From: Tragulus kanchil
Taxonomy: Eukaryota; Chordata; Mammalia; Artiodactyla; Tragulidae
Assembly (NCBI GenBank): GCA_022376925.1
Contig: JAIOJX010000028.1
Coordinates: 72,877,001-72,941,000 of the forward strand
DNA length: 64,000 bases
Direction of reading: 5' to 3'
The translations under genes were made by a program, and so were the position numbers. Shown here piece after piece: positions 1 to 9,709 of this stretch (the first letter of the stretch is position 1; each line of letters starts with the position of its first letter). The notes beneath the pieces are model-generated. The model was not told the DNA's origin. It searched no databases and worked only from the letters and a program-made list of their open reading frames with translations.

Positions 1-47
1 ATGGATGAAAACAAATAACCAATAAAGGAGGCCAAATTATTTTTTTA

Positions 48-240
48 AAAAAGACCCACCTGCCAGTGCAGGAGATGCAGAAGATGCAGGTTTGATCTCT
101 GTGTCAGGAAGATCCTCTGGAACATGTCAACCCACTCTAGTATTTTTTAATAGAAAATCACACAAACAGAGGAACCTGGTGGGCTACAGTCTACATAGTG
201 TCACAAAAAATTGGACACAACTGAATTGACTTAGCATGCA
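48..240 (+). mobile_element. Bov-tA SINE fragment
   Basis: Diverged ruminant Bov-tA SINE in sense orientation. The 'ctgccagtgcaggagatgcag', 'ggaagatcctctggaac', 'gaggaacctggtgggctac' and 'ggacacaactgaattgactta' blocks occur in the canonical order. The head is truncated. Confidence 0.8.
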
Positions 241-929
241 TCCTAAGCTAACATGCTCAAATTGGTGCTTACCTTCCAGGATAACAAGTCCGTAAAATTA
301 ATTTTCTCTTTTCCTTATGTGCTATTTCTCTTTAAACTACAGTAGGCACTATGACTTGCCTTACACATTGATAGAAAAAAAAGAGAAGATGATCAACTAT
401 GCACATAGAAAAAAAAGAAAGAACTAGGTGGGAGCAAACATACCCACAAAAAATATACCCAGAAATGATGTTGATGTTTACTATTTACTTTGTGTTGTAG
501 GATGTTTACTGTCTTAAAATATTGTCTGGAATGAGGAAAATGACCTTCTTGTACTATGACTGTAGTTTGCTTTCGGTTGTGGTAAACGGACCTACCGTGA
601 ACCTGGAATTATAAACATGTAAGGAAAGACAACTTAAATGTACTGCTTGCTAATAAGCATAAAATGATATAGAAGCATGACACATCTTAAAGGCTACCTT
701 CTGGAGCCAGGGTGATGACAGTAACAGTCAACCCTCCTGAGGGCGTGTGATGTTCTACTTCTCAGTGCTTCACATGTCTGCACTTAATTACCGTAATCAT
801 CCTAAACGGCTCTTTAGAGCTACTCCAAGGAACAACTCTTTGCTGGAAATACTGGTATCTGTCCCAACTACAGTGAGGAAATGGAGAGGCTCAGTAATCA
901 CCAAGGCAGTCTGGTATGCTCCTCTTAAG
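241..929. other. No recognisable gene
   Basis: AT-rich sequence without a convincing coding region, RNA gene or named repeat. Small open frames here lack codon structure or homology that I can recognise. Confidence 0.5.
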
Positions 930-1130
930 CTAGTCGTACTTGCCTGCTCTGTTGTGTCCAACTCTTGGTGACCTTTTAGACTGTAAGCCCCCAGTGTCCT
1001 CTGTCCATAAGGATTTTTCAGGCAAGAATACTGCAGTCAGTTGCCATTTTCCTCCTCCAAGAGATGTTTCAATTCAGGGACCGAACCCATGTCTCCCATG
1101 TCTCCTGCACTGCAGGCAGAGTGAACCTGT
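930..1130 (-). mobile_element. Bov-tA SINE, antisense
   Basis: Antisense Bov-tA: 'gttgtgtccaactcttggtgac', 'caggcaagaatactgcagtc', 'ttgccattttcctcctcc' and 'ctgcactgcaggcagag' follow in the order of the reverse complement of the family. Moderately diverged. Confidence 0.8.
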
Positions 1131-1794
1131 TATAAGCATCCTCAGGGATTTGAATTAGAAACAAAGTCAGGCAATCTCTTGGTTCCTTGTTCGCCAGTGC
1201 TATGTCATGTTTTGTTCTGTTTTTGTGTGTATGTGCCTGCTTCTTGCATTTTTCTTTTTGCAGTTTCCCTACCTTGTTAACTCGTAGTCAACTGAGTCCT
1301 CTCAACTTGATATGTCCTTCATTTAAGCAACCAGCAAAAATTGACCTTTTGCTTTGAATCCCAATTCCAAAGTACTATGAGAAAGACTTCAGTTAGTCTT
1401 AGGAGTCTGGGGTCCCTTGCCCTGAGGGACAAAGGCAGTGGCTATAGGAGGAAAACAAGGTCATACACTGTAAATATGCCTGCCAGAGTTCACTAGTTCT
1501 GAAATTAGTTTTCAGAGAAGTGTATGTGTTGGCAAAAAAAAAAACCCTCCAAATGCGTCTATTATTAGACTGGTGTCATGTGTTCACTACATTGGTATCT
1601 TTTGCATGTACAAATCTGTTTGGATTAAGGTCACAAGAATGTTTGCAGACAGACATGTTCTTTTAGCCCGTTCGGGAACAATGCTTGTTTGTATGCTTCC
1701 ATGGCATAACAAATACAGAATCTGTATAGACTTATGGCAGAAATCTGTGTTAGCTTTCTGGAGCCACCACAACAAGCTAGGTAGCTTATCATAA
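1131..1794. other. No recognisable gene
   Basis: Non-coding, apparently unique sequence. I see no RNA gene, no extended ORF with protein-like composition and no repeat that I can name. Confidence 0.45.
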
Positions 1795-2150
1795 CAGAAA
1801 TTCATTCTCCCACAATCCTGTAGGCCAAGGTCCAAAATCAAGGTGTCAGCTGCATTTGGTTCCTCCTAGAGACTCTAAGGGAGACCCTGCTTCGTGCCTC
1901 TCTCCTAACTTCTGGTGATTCTTTGGCTTTGGAAGCACCAGCGCCATCTCTGCCTCCATCTTCACATTGCTTTCTCCCTGCGTCCCCTCTTCTGTCTCCT
2001 GTAAGGACACTTGCATTGGATGCAGGGCTCGTCACAACCCAGCATGACTTTGTTTTGATCCTATTCTCATTATATGTACAAAGACTCCTATTGCAAATAA
2101 GATCACATTTTGAGTTTCTAGGTAGACATGAATCTAGGGGGATACCATCC
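1795..2150. repeat. Ancient mammalian interspersed repeat
   Basis: 'cagaaattcattctcccacaa', 'aaatcaaggtgtcagctgc', 'ctctgcctccatcttcacat' and 'caaataagatcacatttt' match in order a common, very old mammalian repeat. I recognise the text but cannot assign the family (MER or L1M 3' end) with confidence. Confidence 0.45.
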
Positions 2151-2811
2151 AACCCTGTACAACATCCATAAAGCCTCTTTACACCTAAGACCCTAACATC
2201 CCTACTTATTGCCTTTAAGTTGATTTGTTCTACTGTTGTTTACTATATGGACACAAAGAACTCATGTGTCATATGTGTCATATGTGGCTGTTATGAATTG
2301 GTGTTGTTTTTCTTCTGGGTTATTGCTCCCATGTGTGAAAGATGGGCAGCCCTTTCATCTGCAGCTGGTCAGACAACAGATAATCCTCTCGAGTAAATGT
2401 CACCTCCTGGAGGGAGCTAAGTGAGAGATTCGAGAAACTGACACACAGCACTTAGGATTCCTTGTGCATGAATCTCCTTAGAAAATGAGCAGCAGGAGAG
2501 CTCCCTAAGCAAAGAAAAGAGCAATAATGAAGACAGACAAGCAGCCTCGGCAAGAAGCAGAATTGGCCATGTCATTCCATGTAGCGTTAAGGGGTGTTCC
2601 CAGAGCTCCAGGGACAGGAAACAGACATCCAGACCATGTGCCTCACCCATCAAGTTTTTCAAGATCACTCCTTCTTTCCTCTTCTCCTCCACTCAGACCC
2701 CGAGGGGCAACTCCTATGTAAGACGTTAAGGGGAACTGAATATTTGATTTGGTTTTGTTTTAAAATAGCATGAAGATTTATAGCAATCTGAGAGTCAAAT
2801 TAAGAATCCAG
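2151..2811. other. No recognisable gene
   Basis: Apparently unique sequence. Two opposed open frames of 60-90 codons near 2417-2721 shadow each other and have no recognisable motif, so neither is called. Confidence 0.45.
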
Positions 2812-2972
2812 CAAATGGGGACTTACCTGGTGGTCCTGTGGCTAGGACCGTGCTCCCAATGCTGGGGTCCTAGGATCAGTTCCTGGTCAGGGAACTAGAT
2901 CTCGCATGCCACAGCTGAGAGTTCACATGCCACGAGTACAACCTGATACAGCCTAATAAATTTAAAAAGAGG
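2812..2972 (+). mobile_element. tRNA-Glu-derived SINE
   Basis: Sense copy of a cetartiodactyl tRNA-derived SINE. The head 'ggggacttacctggtggtcc' is followed by a degraded B-box region and the 'tggtcagggaactagatc' block, and it ends in an A-rich tail near 2960. Old and diverged. Confidence 0.75.
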
Positions 2973-3284
2973 AATCCATCAAATGAATTTTATTTCCTTT
3001 AAGTGAAGTAACCAGTATAAGAGTTTATGTAAGATTTGGAGCTACTGATTTGCTTTGATTGGCTATGTATCGGTTTGGGTTTCAATGCTATTTATTCAAC
3101 ATGTATGTGACTTCACAAAGCTAGATGAGCTGAAATTTTTATCCTGTATGCACTTCAGAAAATCCTGTGATTTTTTTTGGTCAGCCAGAAGGATTAACTT
3201 CCAACAGATGACAAAGGTAGATGTCACAGAACAGTAAAAAAATTAAAAAATGGTACATTGATGGAATTTTAAAAAAAAAATGAA

Positions 3285-3405
3285 ATCTTGCCACTTGGGA
3301 TGATATGCTAAGTGAAGCATATTATAAACAAAATAAGTCAGAGAAAGACAAAACTGTATGATTTCACTTATATGTGGAATCTAAAAAAAAACAATGATGC
3401 TGAAT
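3285..3405 (+). mobile_element. L1 3'-end fragment
   Basis: Contains the L1 3' block 'taagtcagagaaagacaaa' followed by 'atgatttcacttatatgtgg' and 'aatctaaaaaaaa', typical of the 3' end of artiodactyl L1s in sense orientation. Confidence 0.65.
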
Positions 3406-3604
3406 TGCAGGTATAGAGGAATGGCAGATACTGAGAGCCAACTGTAAGTTATAGATGGATTAGCAACTGCAAGGAGGGTCAGTGCCCTTAATCTCCCTGT
3501 TGTTCAAGGCTCAGCTGTGTGTCTTTGTTTTCTTCCCTCTCTTATTCCCTTACCATGTAATTTTATTGTATTGACTTTAAATCATGGTTACTTTGTTTTG
3601 TTTT

Positions 3605-3955
3605 TAGAAATGCATTTTATTTATTTATTTTTGGCTCTTATGGGTTTTCACTGCTTCCACAGGCTCTTCTGTAGTTGCAGGGAGTGGGGGCTACTCTCTA
3701 GTTGAGGTGAGCAGACTTCTTGTTGCAGTGACTTCTCCTGTGGAACTTGGGCTCCAGGGCACACGGGCTTCAGTGGTTGTGGCACGTGAACTCAATAGCT
3801 GCAGCTCTGAGGCTCTAGAGCACAGGCTCAATAGTTGTGACTCATGGGCTTAGTTGCTCTACAGTATGTGGGATCTTCTTGGACCAGGGATTGAACCCAT
3901 GTCTTCTGCACTGGCAGGTGAGCTCTTTGCTACTGAGTTACCAGGGAAGCCCCAC
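3605..3955 (-). mobile_element. tRNA-Glu-derived SINE, antisense
   Basis: Antisense SINE. It starts with a 'tttatttatttattttt' tail, runs through 'ctctagttgaggtgagcag' and 'cagtatgtgggatcttcttg', and ends at 'gttaccagggaagcccc', the reverse complement of the SINE head. A second copy lies at 4759-5107 within duplication pair A. Confidence 0.85.
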
Positions 3956-4084
3956 GGTCACTTTTTACTGATTATATATAAACATTCATTTAACAAAATA
4001 GTTTTTAAGTTATAGGATTTTAAGGAGAAGAGTAAACATCACTTGAGGACTTTACCTTCTCTTCTGGGGAAGGGGTTAGTTAGT

Positions 4085-4207
4085 GCTTTTTTTCTCTTGG
4101 TCATGCCTCAGGGCCTATGGGATCTTAGTTCTGCCACCAGGGATCGAGCCTGCACCCCCTACAATGGAAGCATGATGTCTTAAACTGTTGGACCACCAGG
4201 GAAATCT
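4085..4207 (-). mobile_element. tRNA-derived SINE fragment, antisense
   Basis: Short antisense SINE: 'gcctatgggatcttagttc', 'ccagggatcgagcctgcacc' (B-box region) and 'gttggaccaccagggaaatc' (head). Second copy at about 5239-5361. Confidence 0.75.
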
Positions 4208-5479
4208 TAAGTGCATTTTTGATTCTGTGCAGAAGTTGTATCATGTTAGGGAGAATTTTGACCTCATCATTTTTTTGAGATTAAGAAGGGTTTAAGGACA
4301 TAGGTATGCACACCAAGTTAGTAAGGGTTGGACTTATGGTTAATTTTGTGTGTGAATTTGGCTGAGTCATACAGTGCCCAGATACTTAGCTGACATTTTT
4401 TTCTTAGTGTGTCTGTGAGGGTGTTTCAGGATTATATTAGCATTTGAATTGATGAACTCAGTAGAGTAGATTGCCCTTCTCAATGTGGGTAAACATCATT
4501 TAAAGTCTGAATCCAAAGGATTATTTTCTTTTGAGCATTTGATGTTGATCTAAAAAAACAATGATGCGATTAGTTAGGGCAGATACTGAGAGCCAACTGT
4601 AAGTTATAGATGGATTAGCAACTGCAAGGAGGGTCAGTGCCCTTAATCTCCCTGTTGTTCAAGGCTCAGCTGTGTGTCTTTGTTTTCTTCCCTCTCTTAT
4701 TCCCTTACCATGTAATTTTATTGTATTGACTTTAAATCATGGTTACTTTGTTTTGTTTTAGAAATGCATTTTATTTATTTATTTTTGGCTCTTATGGGTT
4801 TTCACTGCTTCCACAGGCTCTTCTGTAGTTGCAGGGAGTGGGGGCTACTCTCTAGTTGAGGTGAGCAGACTTCTTGTTGCAGTGACTTCTCCTGTGGAAC
4901 TTGGGCTCCAGGGCACACGGGCTTCAGTGGTTGTGGCACGTGAACTCAATAGCTGCAGCTCTGAGGCTCTAGAGCACAGGCTCAATAGTTGTGACTCATG
5001 GGCTTAGTTGCTCTACAGTATGTGGGATCTTCTTGGACCAGGGATTGAACCCATGTCTTCTGCACTGGCAGGTGAGCTCTTTGCTACTGAGTTACCAGGG
5101 AAGCCCCACGGTCACTTTTTACTGATTATATATAAACATTCATTTAACAAAATAGTTTTTAAGTTATAGGATTTTAAGGAGAAGAGTAAACATCACTTGA
5201 GGACTTTACCTTCTCTTCTGGGGAAGGGGTTAGTTAGTGCTTTTTTTCTCTTGGTCATGCCTCAGGGCCTATGGGATCTTAGTTCTGCCACCAGGGATCG
5301 AGCCTGCACCCCCTACAATGGAAGCATGATGTCTTAAACTGTTGGACCACCAGGGAAATCTTAAGTGCATTTTTGATTCTGTGCAGAAGTTGTATCATGT
5401 TAGGGAGAATTTTGACCTCATCATTTTTTTGAGATTAAGAAGGGTTTAAGGACATAGGTATGCACACCAAGTTAGTAAG

Positions 5480-5760
5480 GGTTGGACTTATGGTTAATTT
5501 TGTGTGTGAATTTGGCTGAGTCATACAGTGCCCAGATACTTAGCTGACATTTTTTTCTTAGTGTGTCTGTGAGGGTGTTTCAGGATTATATTAGCATTTG
5601 AATTGATGAACTCAGTAGAGTAGATTGCCCTTCTCAATGTGGGTAAACATCATTTAAATCCCTGAAAGTCTGAATAACACAAAAACAGAAGAAGGGAGAG
5701 TTCACCCTTCCTGCCTGACTGTTTGAGCTGAATGTTGGTTTTCCACTGTCCTCAGACAGA
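5480..5760. mobile_element. Ancient L1M-type 3' end flanking the LTR
   Basis: 'tggttaattttgtgtgtgaatt', 'gtgggtaaacatcatttaaat', 'gaagaagggagagttcac' and 'ctgcctgactgtttgagctg' are in the order of an old L1M 3' end. Its text is recognisable to about 5757 and then stops where LTR-like sequence begins, which helps set the proviral boundary. The first part recurs at 4325-4506 through duplication pair A. Confidence 0.55.
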
Positions 5761-5943
5761 CTGTGTCGTGGGCACTGTGCTGCAGCTTACTCTGATTCCT
5801 GTTCTTACTAGTTCTCACTAAGAGGCACTATCTTAAATAGATCAGAGACCTTTTACAGTCACAGTGTAGTCCCCTCAGAGTCGTGAGTCTCAGCTTGGAC
5901 AATAAAGTGTCGTGGTCTTGAGTACTGTCAAACCAAGAGTAGC

Positions 5944-5949
5944 TTTATT
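5944..5949 (-). terminator. LTR polyadenylation signal AATAAA
   Basis: Minus-strand AATAAA about 235 nt after the inferred transcription start. In the foamy R-U5 layout, cleavage would fall about 20 nt downstream, near 5925. Confidence 0.6.
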
Positions 5950-5974
5950 AATCATAGTACATATAATAATCAGA

Positions 5975-6119
5975 ATCAAGACTCAATTAATCAGAATCAG
6001 AACTCAAATAACTAAAGTCAGAACTCAGTCAGAAGCAAGCACAAGTAATCAGAACTCAATTAATGAAAATCAGAGCTCAATTAACTAAAGTCAGAACTCA
6101 ATCAAAAGCAAGCACAAGT
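5975..6119 (-). repeat. ~73-bp tandem repeat in the R region
   Basis: The block 'actaaagtcagaactca' followed by 'gcaagcacaagt' occurs at 6011-6046 and again at 6084-6119, with related upstream text, giving an imperfect two-unit tandem repeat of about 73 bp. It lies between the splice donor and the polyA signal, so it would be in the R leader RNA. Confidence 0.75.
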
Positions 6120-6130
6120 TCTTACCCCAG
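6119..6130 (-). promoter_or_regulatory. Major 5' splice donor in R
   Basis: Minus strand reads CTGGG|GTAAGAAC (GT at 6125-6124), a good donor, about 55 nt after the inferred start site. Foamy viruses characteristically place the major donor close to the cap inside R, used for pol, env and accessory mRNAs. The bases just upstream (gagattctccag) are also foamy-like. Confidence 0.6.
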
Positions 6131-6205
6131 AGCTGGAGAATCTCGATCTCACATTGGGCGCAGTTGACCTCCATGAGTGAGCCTCCCGCACAATCTTACC
6201 TTACC

Positions 6206-6213
6206 CTTTTATA
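6206..6213 (-). promoter_or_regulatory. LTR TATA box
   Basis: Minus strand TATAAAAG within 'aaaatataaaaggg'. It sets the start of R near 6180. The same motif recurs at about 7297-7304 in the second copy of pair B, but there it has no R or U5 behind it. Confidence 0.65.
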
Positions 6214-6250
6214 TTTTCTCAACTAGAAATCTCAAGTTAACTAGTAATCA

Positions 6251-6332
6251 CAAAAGTGGTTATTACAAGAGGTTTTTGCTCCTCTAGAGACCCAAAAGTA
6301 GTTATTACTGGAGCTTTTGTTCCTCTACTAGC
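6251..6332 (-). repeat. ~42-bp imperfect tandem repeat in U3
   Basis: On the plus strand 'caaaagtggttattacaaga' with 'ggtttttgctcctcta', then 'caaaagtagttattactgga' with 'gcttttgttcctcta', form two adjacent units. A related sequence with 'gcactagcgcctaggtaaaca' recurs near 6480-6502, echoing 'ctactagcgcctaggtaaaca' near 6325-6347. Repeated U3 blocks of this kind often hold enhancer or transactivator sites; that role is inferred. Confidence 0.6.
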
Positions 6333-6747
6333 GCCTAGGTAAACACCTTTGTCTTCGGGGGGAAACATGTGTTTGTACAGGAAACATTCTTGCAATTCTT
6401 ACTTTACAAAGGAAACTACAAGTTGTAAAAAGCATATTACACTATAACTAAAAAGCAGAAGTACAAGAGCTTTCGTGTTCTGCACTAGCGCCTAGGTAAA
6501 CATCTCTATCAATATTTGTCAAAGGTGATAGTCTAAGCTTACAAACTGCTAGTTTTATGAGTGGGGCTATTTCAGGCCTAGGCTTCCTATCAGTAACAAT
6601 ACTAGCTACTTAGTCATTGTCAGAAGAGGTCTCAGAGAGGCTGCGCTGCAGGCAGCCCTTATCGCTAGCATGAAAAGATATTTGTCTGCTTGGTCCAAGT
6701 ATCTTTTCTTGATCTTTCCTGTGAGAAGTGAACATGGAACCATCTCC

Positions 6748-7245
6748 TCATACTAATGACCACCCTTGTGGGAGCATTTGACATACCCACCGAGTAGAAG
6801 GGTCTTCTTCCCTGCATAGCGGCTTTCCCTGCAAATAACCGAAGTTCTCTTCCTCATCACTTTCCACATCAGAACTGCTCTCCTCATAATTAGGGTCCCA
6901 ATATCTGTCAGTGAAGATGCCTTTGCTTGCCCATGACACACTCTCCTTCAGGTCTCTAAGCAATAATCCATATGCTTGGATAGCCGACGGAAAGGGCATT
7001 GGGATAAATCCTGACATAGGGTATTCTCCAATGCTGAAACCCATGCTCTCCTGTTGAGCTTCAATAAATTGGAGGCTCTTGCATGTAATAGCCTCATTAC
7101 TGAGGGGTGTATGTGTCATTTGACAAAGTAGCGCTTTCCACCTGAGAATAGCTGAATTACATACTGGTATATCATAAATAGCAGGTGGTTCTTCCCAAAT
7201 TATTCTTGGATTATGTCTTGAACTCAGACAAGTTAGGAAGGTCAA
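6748..7245 (-). pseudogene. bel2: bel2/Bet-like accessory ORF, 3' part (copy 1)
   Basis: Open frame of 165 codons after the tas-like gene and abutting the LTR, the position of foamy bel2 (the main part of Bet, which counteracts APOBEC3 in exogenous foamy viruses). Visible are a Trp/Cys-containing central part, a stretch rich in Pro and Met (about residues 70-100), then an acidic run (SSSDVESDEEENF) before a short basic tail and stop. It continues upstream in the other duplication copy (7942-8514), which holds the N-terminal part. Copy 1 stays open through the acidic tail where copy 2 breaks. Function is inferred from position and weak resemblance, not a catalytic motif. Confidence 0.6.
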
Positions 7246-7941
7246 GGTACCTTTATCAATAGTTAGTGGTCCGAGTACCCCTAATCTTACCTTACCCTTT
7301 TATATTTTCTCAACTAGAAATCTCAAGTTAACTAGTAATCACAAAAGTGGTTATTACAAGAGGTTTTTGCTCCTCTAGAGACCCAAAAGTAGTTATTACT
7401 GGAGCTTTTGTTCCTCTACTAGCGCCTAGGTAAACACCTTTGTCTTCGGGGGGAAACATGTGTTTGTACAGGAAACATTCTTGCAATTCTTACTTTACAA
7501 AGGAAACTACAAGTTGTAAAAAGCATATTACACTATAACTAAAAAGCAGAAGTACAAGAGCTTTCGTGTTCTGCACTAGCGCCTAGGTAAACATCTCTAT
7601 CAATATTTGTCAAAGGTGATAGTCTAAGCTTACAAACTGCTAGTTTTATGAGTGGGGCTATTTCAGGCCTAGGCTTCCTATCAGTAACAATACTAGCTAC
7701 TTAGTCATTGTCAGAAGAGGTCTCAGAGAGGCTGCGCTGCAGGCAGCCCTTATCGCTAGCATGAAAAGATATTTGTCTGCTTGGTCCAAGTATCTTTTCT
7801 TGATCTTTCCTGTGAGAAGTGAACATGGAACCATCTCCTCATACTAATGACCACCCTTGTGGGAGCATTTGACATACCCACCGAGTAGAAGGGTCTTCTT
7901 CCCTGCATAGCGGCTTTCCCTGCAAATAACCAGTTCTCTTC

Positions 7942-8514
7942 CTAATCACTTTCAACCTCAGAACTGCTCTCCTCATAATTAGGGTCCCAATATCTGTCAG
8001 TGAAGATGCCTTTGCTTGCCCATGACACACTCTCCTTCAGGTCTCTAAGCAATAATCCATATGCTTGGATAGCCGACGGAAAGGGCATTGGGATAAATCC
8101 TGACATAGGGTATTCTCCAATGCTGAAACCCATGCTCTCCTGTTGAGCTTCAATAAATTGGAGGCTCTTGCATGTAATAGCCTCATTACTGAGGGGTGTA
8201 TGTGTCATTTGACAAAGTAGCGCTTTCCACCTGAGAATAGCTGAATTACATACTGGTATATCATAAATAGCAGGTGGTTCTTCCCAAATTATTCTTGGAT
8301 TATGTCTTGAACTCAGACAAGTTAGGAAGGTCAAGGTACCTTTATCAATAGTTAGTGGTCCGATCATGAGCAAGGACCAACATGCACTTTTATTACAAAG
8401 CATATCATTAAATTCCTTCCCTGCATTACCAATACAGATTTCCACCCAGGTCATTTCTCTCCCCAGTCTAACTTTCATTAAACCCAATCTGTGTATAAAA
8501 GTCGTTATCTCCAA
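7942..8514 (-). pseudogene. bel2: bel2/Bet-like accessory ORF, 5' part plus duplicated region (copy 2)
   Basis: Open frame of 190 codons whose ATG overlaps the last codons of the tas-like ORF (8505). This overlap resembles the tas/bel2 arrangement of foamy viruses. The first ~50 codons are unique; the rest matches 6748-7245 almost perfectly. Around 7931-7960 the copy differs from copy 1 by small changes that terminate the frame inside the acidic stretch (ending ...EVESD). Whether the break is real or comes from the assembly junction cannot be told from this sequence. Confidence 0.6.
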
Positions 8515-9206
8515 AAAGTTTCCGGTCCAAAGTTTGGGTCCAGATGAATGGGTTTTCTTTTGATGCCAGTTCTGGGTTGAGATTGAGAGTAAATCGGGCC
8601 AGGTTCATCATCATTTCTGCTGGTCTCCCTGCTGTTATGGTAATCGGGAAGATGATGGGCACTAGGGTCTCTGGCTTGATTTTGACTGTCATATTTCCTT
8701 TTGCCTGGAGGTTCCTCAAAACCTCCTGCTTCTGTTGATTTGAAATAGGCTCTAACCCTAAGGCTGGGGTTAGGAACATTAAGGGGTAAGGGATTTTGTT
8801 CAGCACACTTAGCCCCCTTTACGTGCTTCTGTATTAGTCCTAACGTTCTCTGCTTCACAGGGCCGTGCTTTGTCAAAGTCCACAGTCCATTCCCGGAGTT
8901 CCATTTCAATGGGGTTTTATCTACATAGACCTTATTACATCTTAAACAAGTATATGTTACTCTAAACATAGAAATGTCTCTAAAATCTCTAACAAGATTA
9001 GGAAGATAAAAGCATTTTATTCTATGTACAGTTGACCAAGGATGGAGAGCATATAATGCAAGATTCACAGATGACATCACTGTACCTTGATCAGGCATTG
9101 GTAGGCCCCATAAGCCAGTAGTTGTTGTTTCAGTATTTTTGGCCCAGGCTTCCAGCCAGGCTTCATTATTTTTCATTGGGTTTTCTTTCGAGCTTTTTGA
9201 AGCCAT
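8505..9206 (-). CDS. tas: tas/bel1-like transactivator ORF (233 codons, open)
   Basis: Starts at an ATG that overlaps the 3' end of env (env stop at 9173) by about 34 bases, the place of foamy tas/bel1, the DNA-binding activator of the LTR and internal promoter. The frame has no stop for 233 codons. Features: a Trp/Ala-rich N-terminus, a central part with paired cysteines (TCLRCNKVY), a basic patch (GKRKY) near residue 170 and another (GIKRKP) near 215, and a Pro/Ser/Asp-rich C-terminus ending ...ETFWR. Length is in the range of shorter foamy Tas proteins. Identity comes mostly from position, size and basic motifs, as Tas evolves fast. It is unusual that this frame is open while gag, pol and env are broken. 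A partial second copy lies at 10005-10283. Confidence 0.65.
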   Translation of the reverse strand: MASKSSKENPMKNNEAWLEAWAKNTETTTTGLWGLPMPDQGTVMSSVNLALYALHPWSTVHRIKCFYLPNLVRDFRDISMFRVTYTCLRCNKVYVDKTPLKWNSGNGLWTLTKHGPVKQRTLGLIQKHVKGAKCAEQNPLPLNVPNPSLRVRAYFKSTEAGGFEEPPGKRKYDSQNQARDPSAHHLPDYHNSRETSRNDDEPGPIYSQSQPRTGIKRKPIHLDPNFGPETFWR

Positions 9207-9709
9207 TCTATTATTTTTATAAAAAATAGTATTCCTGAAATAATTATAATTCCTATAAAAACAGGTTTTAAATAGGCTAAAGTCCTCACCTTAGTCCCAA
9301 AGACACCATCGGCTGCATTATTAATAAAATTTCCAATATCTTTTATCGTATTTGCGGCTAGAAGCCAAATGTCTTGAGTCACTTGTGTGAGTTGATTAAG
9401 CCACTCAGACAAATCTCCTTCATGCAGATCCAGGCGCAACAGTTCTCCTCTGGCTTGAGCGACTTGACTTTTTATTTCCTCAGAAGTACTAGTAATGGTG
9501 ATCTCCATGCCTTTTAACTTTGCTGTGATCCCTATTAGGTGAGGAAATCTTACAGATAGCTGTGGTATGTGTGATCTGAGGCAGTCAGAATCTCTGGGTG
9601 GCTGGATTGCTCTTTTGAGCTCTTTGCCATAGCACATTACCATAACATTAACAGTAACTATTGACAGTACATAAACTCTAATCCACAGTCTGTAATCTAT
9701 TAACATCAA
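9173..9709 (-). pseudogene. env: Foamy Env transmembrane subunit, C-terminal part
   Basis: 178-codon open frame matching the C-terminal region of foamy Env TM. It has a conserved ectodomain stretch (FPHLIGITAKLKG), a helical region rich in Gln/Glu/Leu, a hydrophobic segment of about 25 residues starting near YLKPVFIGIII, and a basic cytoplasmic end KARKKTQ resembling the lysine-rich ER-retrieval signal of foamy Env. Upstream, minus-strand sequence to about 10000 has stops and frameshifts and appears to lack over 100 codons of the TM ectodomain. It overlaps the tas-like start. Identical second copy at 10250-10786. Confidence 0.85.

Larger units (their letters stand above)
3423..5658. repeat. 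Direct duplication pair A (~1.08 kb unit)
   Basis: 3423-4504 recurs at 4578-5658 (offset 1155, then 1154 after one T lost in a T run near 3605/4759). Otherwise the copies look identical. The unit carries two SINEs and an ancient L1 end. About 73 bp separate the copies. Probably an assembly duplication. Confidence 0.9.
5762..6742 (-). repeat. Foamy-virus-type 3' LTR
   Basis: On the minus strand this block follows the bel2-like stop codon and a short purine-rich stretch (about 6743-6751), which would be the polypurine tract. U3 holds a TATA box (6206-6213). R would begin near 6180, carries a splice donor near 6125 and ends after the AATAAA at 5944-5949. U5 would run to about 5762, where the strand reads ...CACA before old L1M host sequence. 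Terminal TG and CA are inferred and there is no second LTR for comparison. Most of U3 recurs at 7283-7834 through duplication pair B. Confidence 0.65.
6192..8363. repeat. Direct duplication pair B (~1.08 kb unit)
   Basis: 6192-7274 recurs at 7283-8363 (offset 1091 to 1089), with 8 bp between. The unit spans most of U3 and the 3' half of the bel2-like ORF. Differences cluster near 6841-6872/7931-7960 (small substitutions and a 2-base loss) and break the reading frame in one copy. Confidence 0.92.

Noticed and set aside
5901..5906. Plus-strand AATAAA as an LTR polyA signal in the opposite orientation
   Set aside because: All proviral genes and the TATA/donor layout are on the minus strand; nothing else supports a plus-strand LTR.
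6146..6166. Minus strand 'tgcgcccaatgtgaga' resembles a tRNA-Lys primer-binding site
   Set aside because: It lies between the TATA box and the splice donor inside R, lacks one base of the core, and no gag leader follows. Chance or shared-motif resemblance is more likely.
7283..7834. A second LTR
   Set aside because: It is only the U3 part repeated by duplication pair B, with no R or U5 and with bel2 sequence on both sides.
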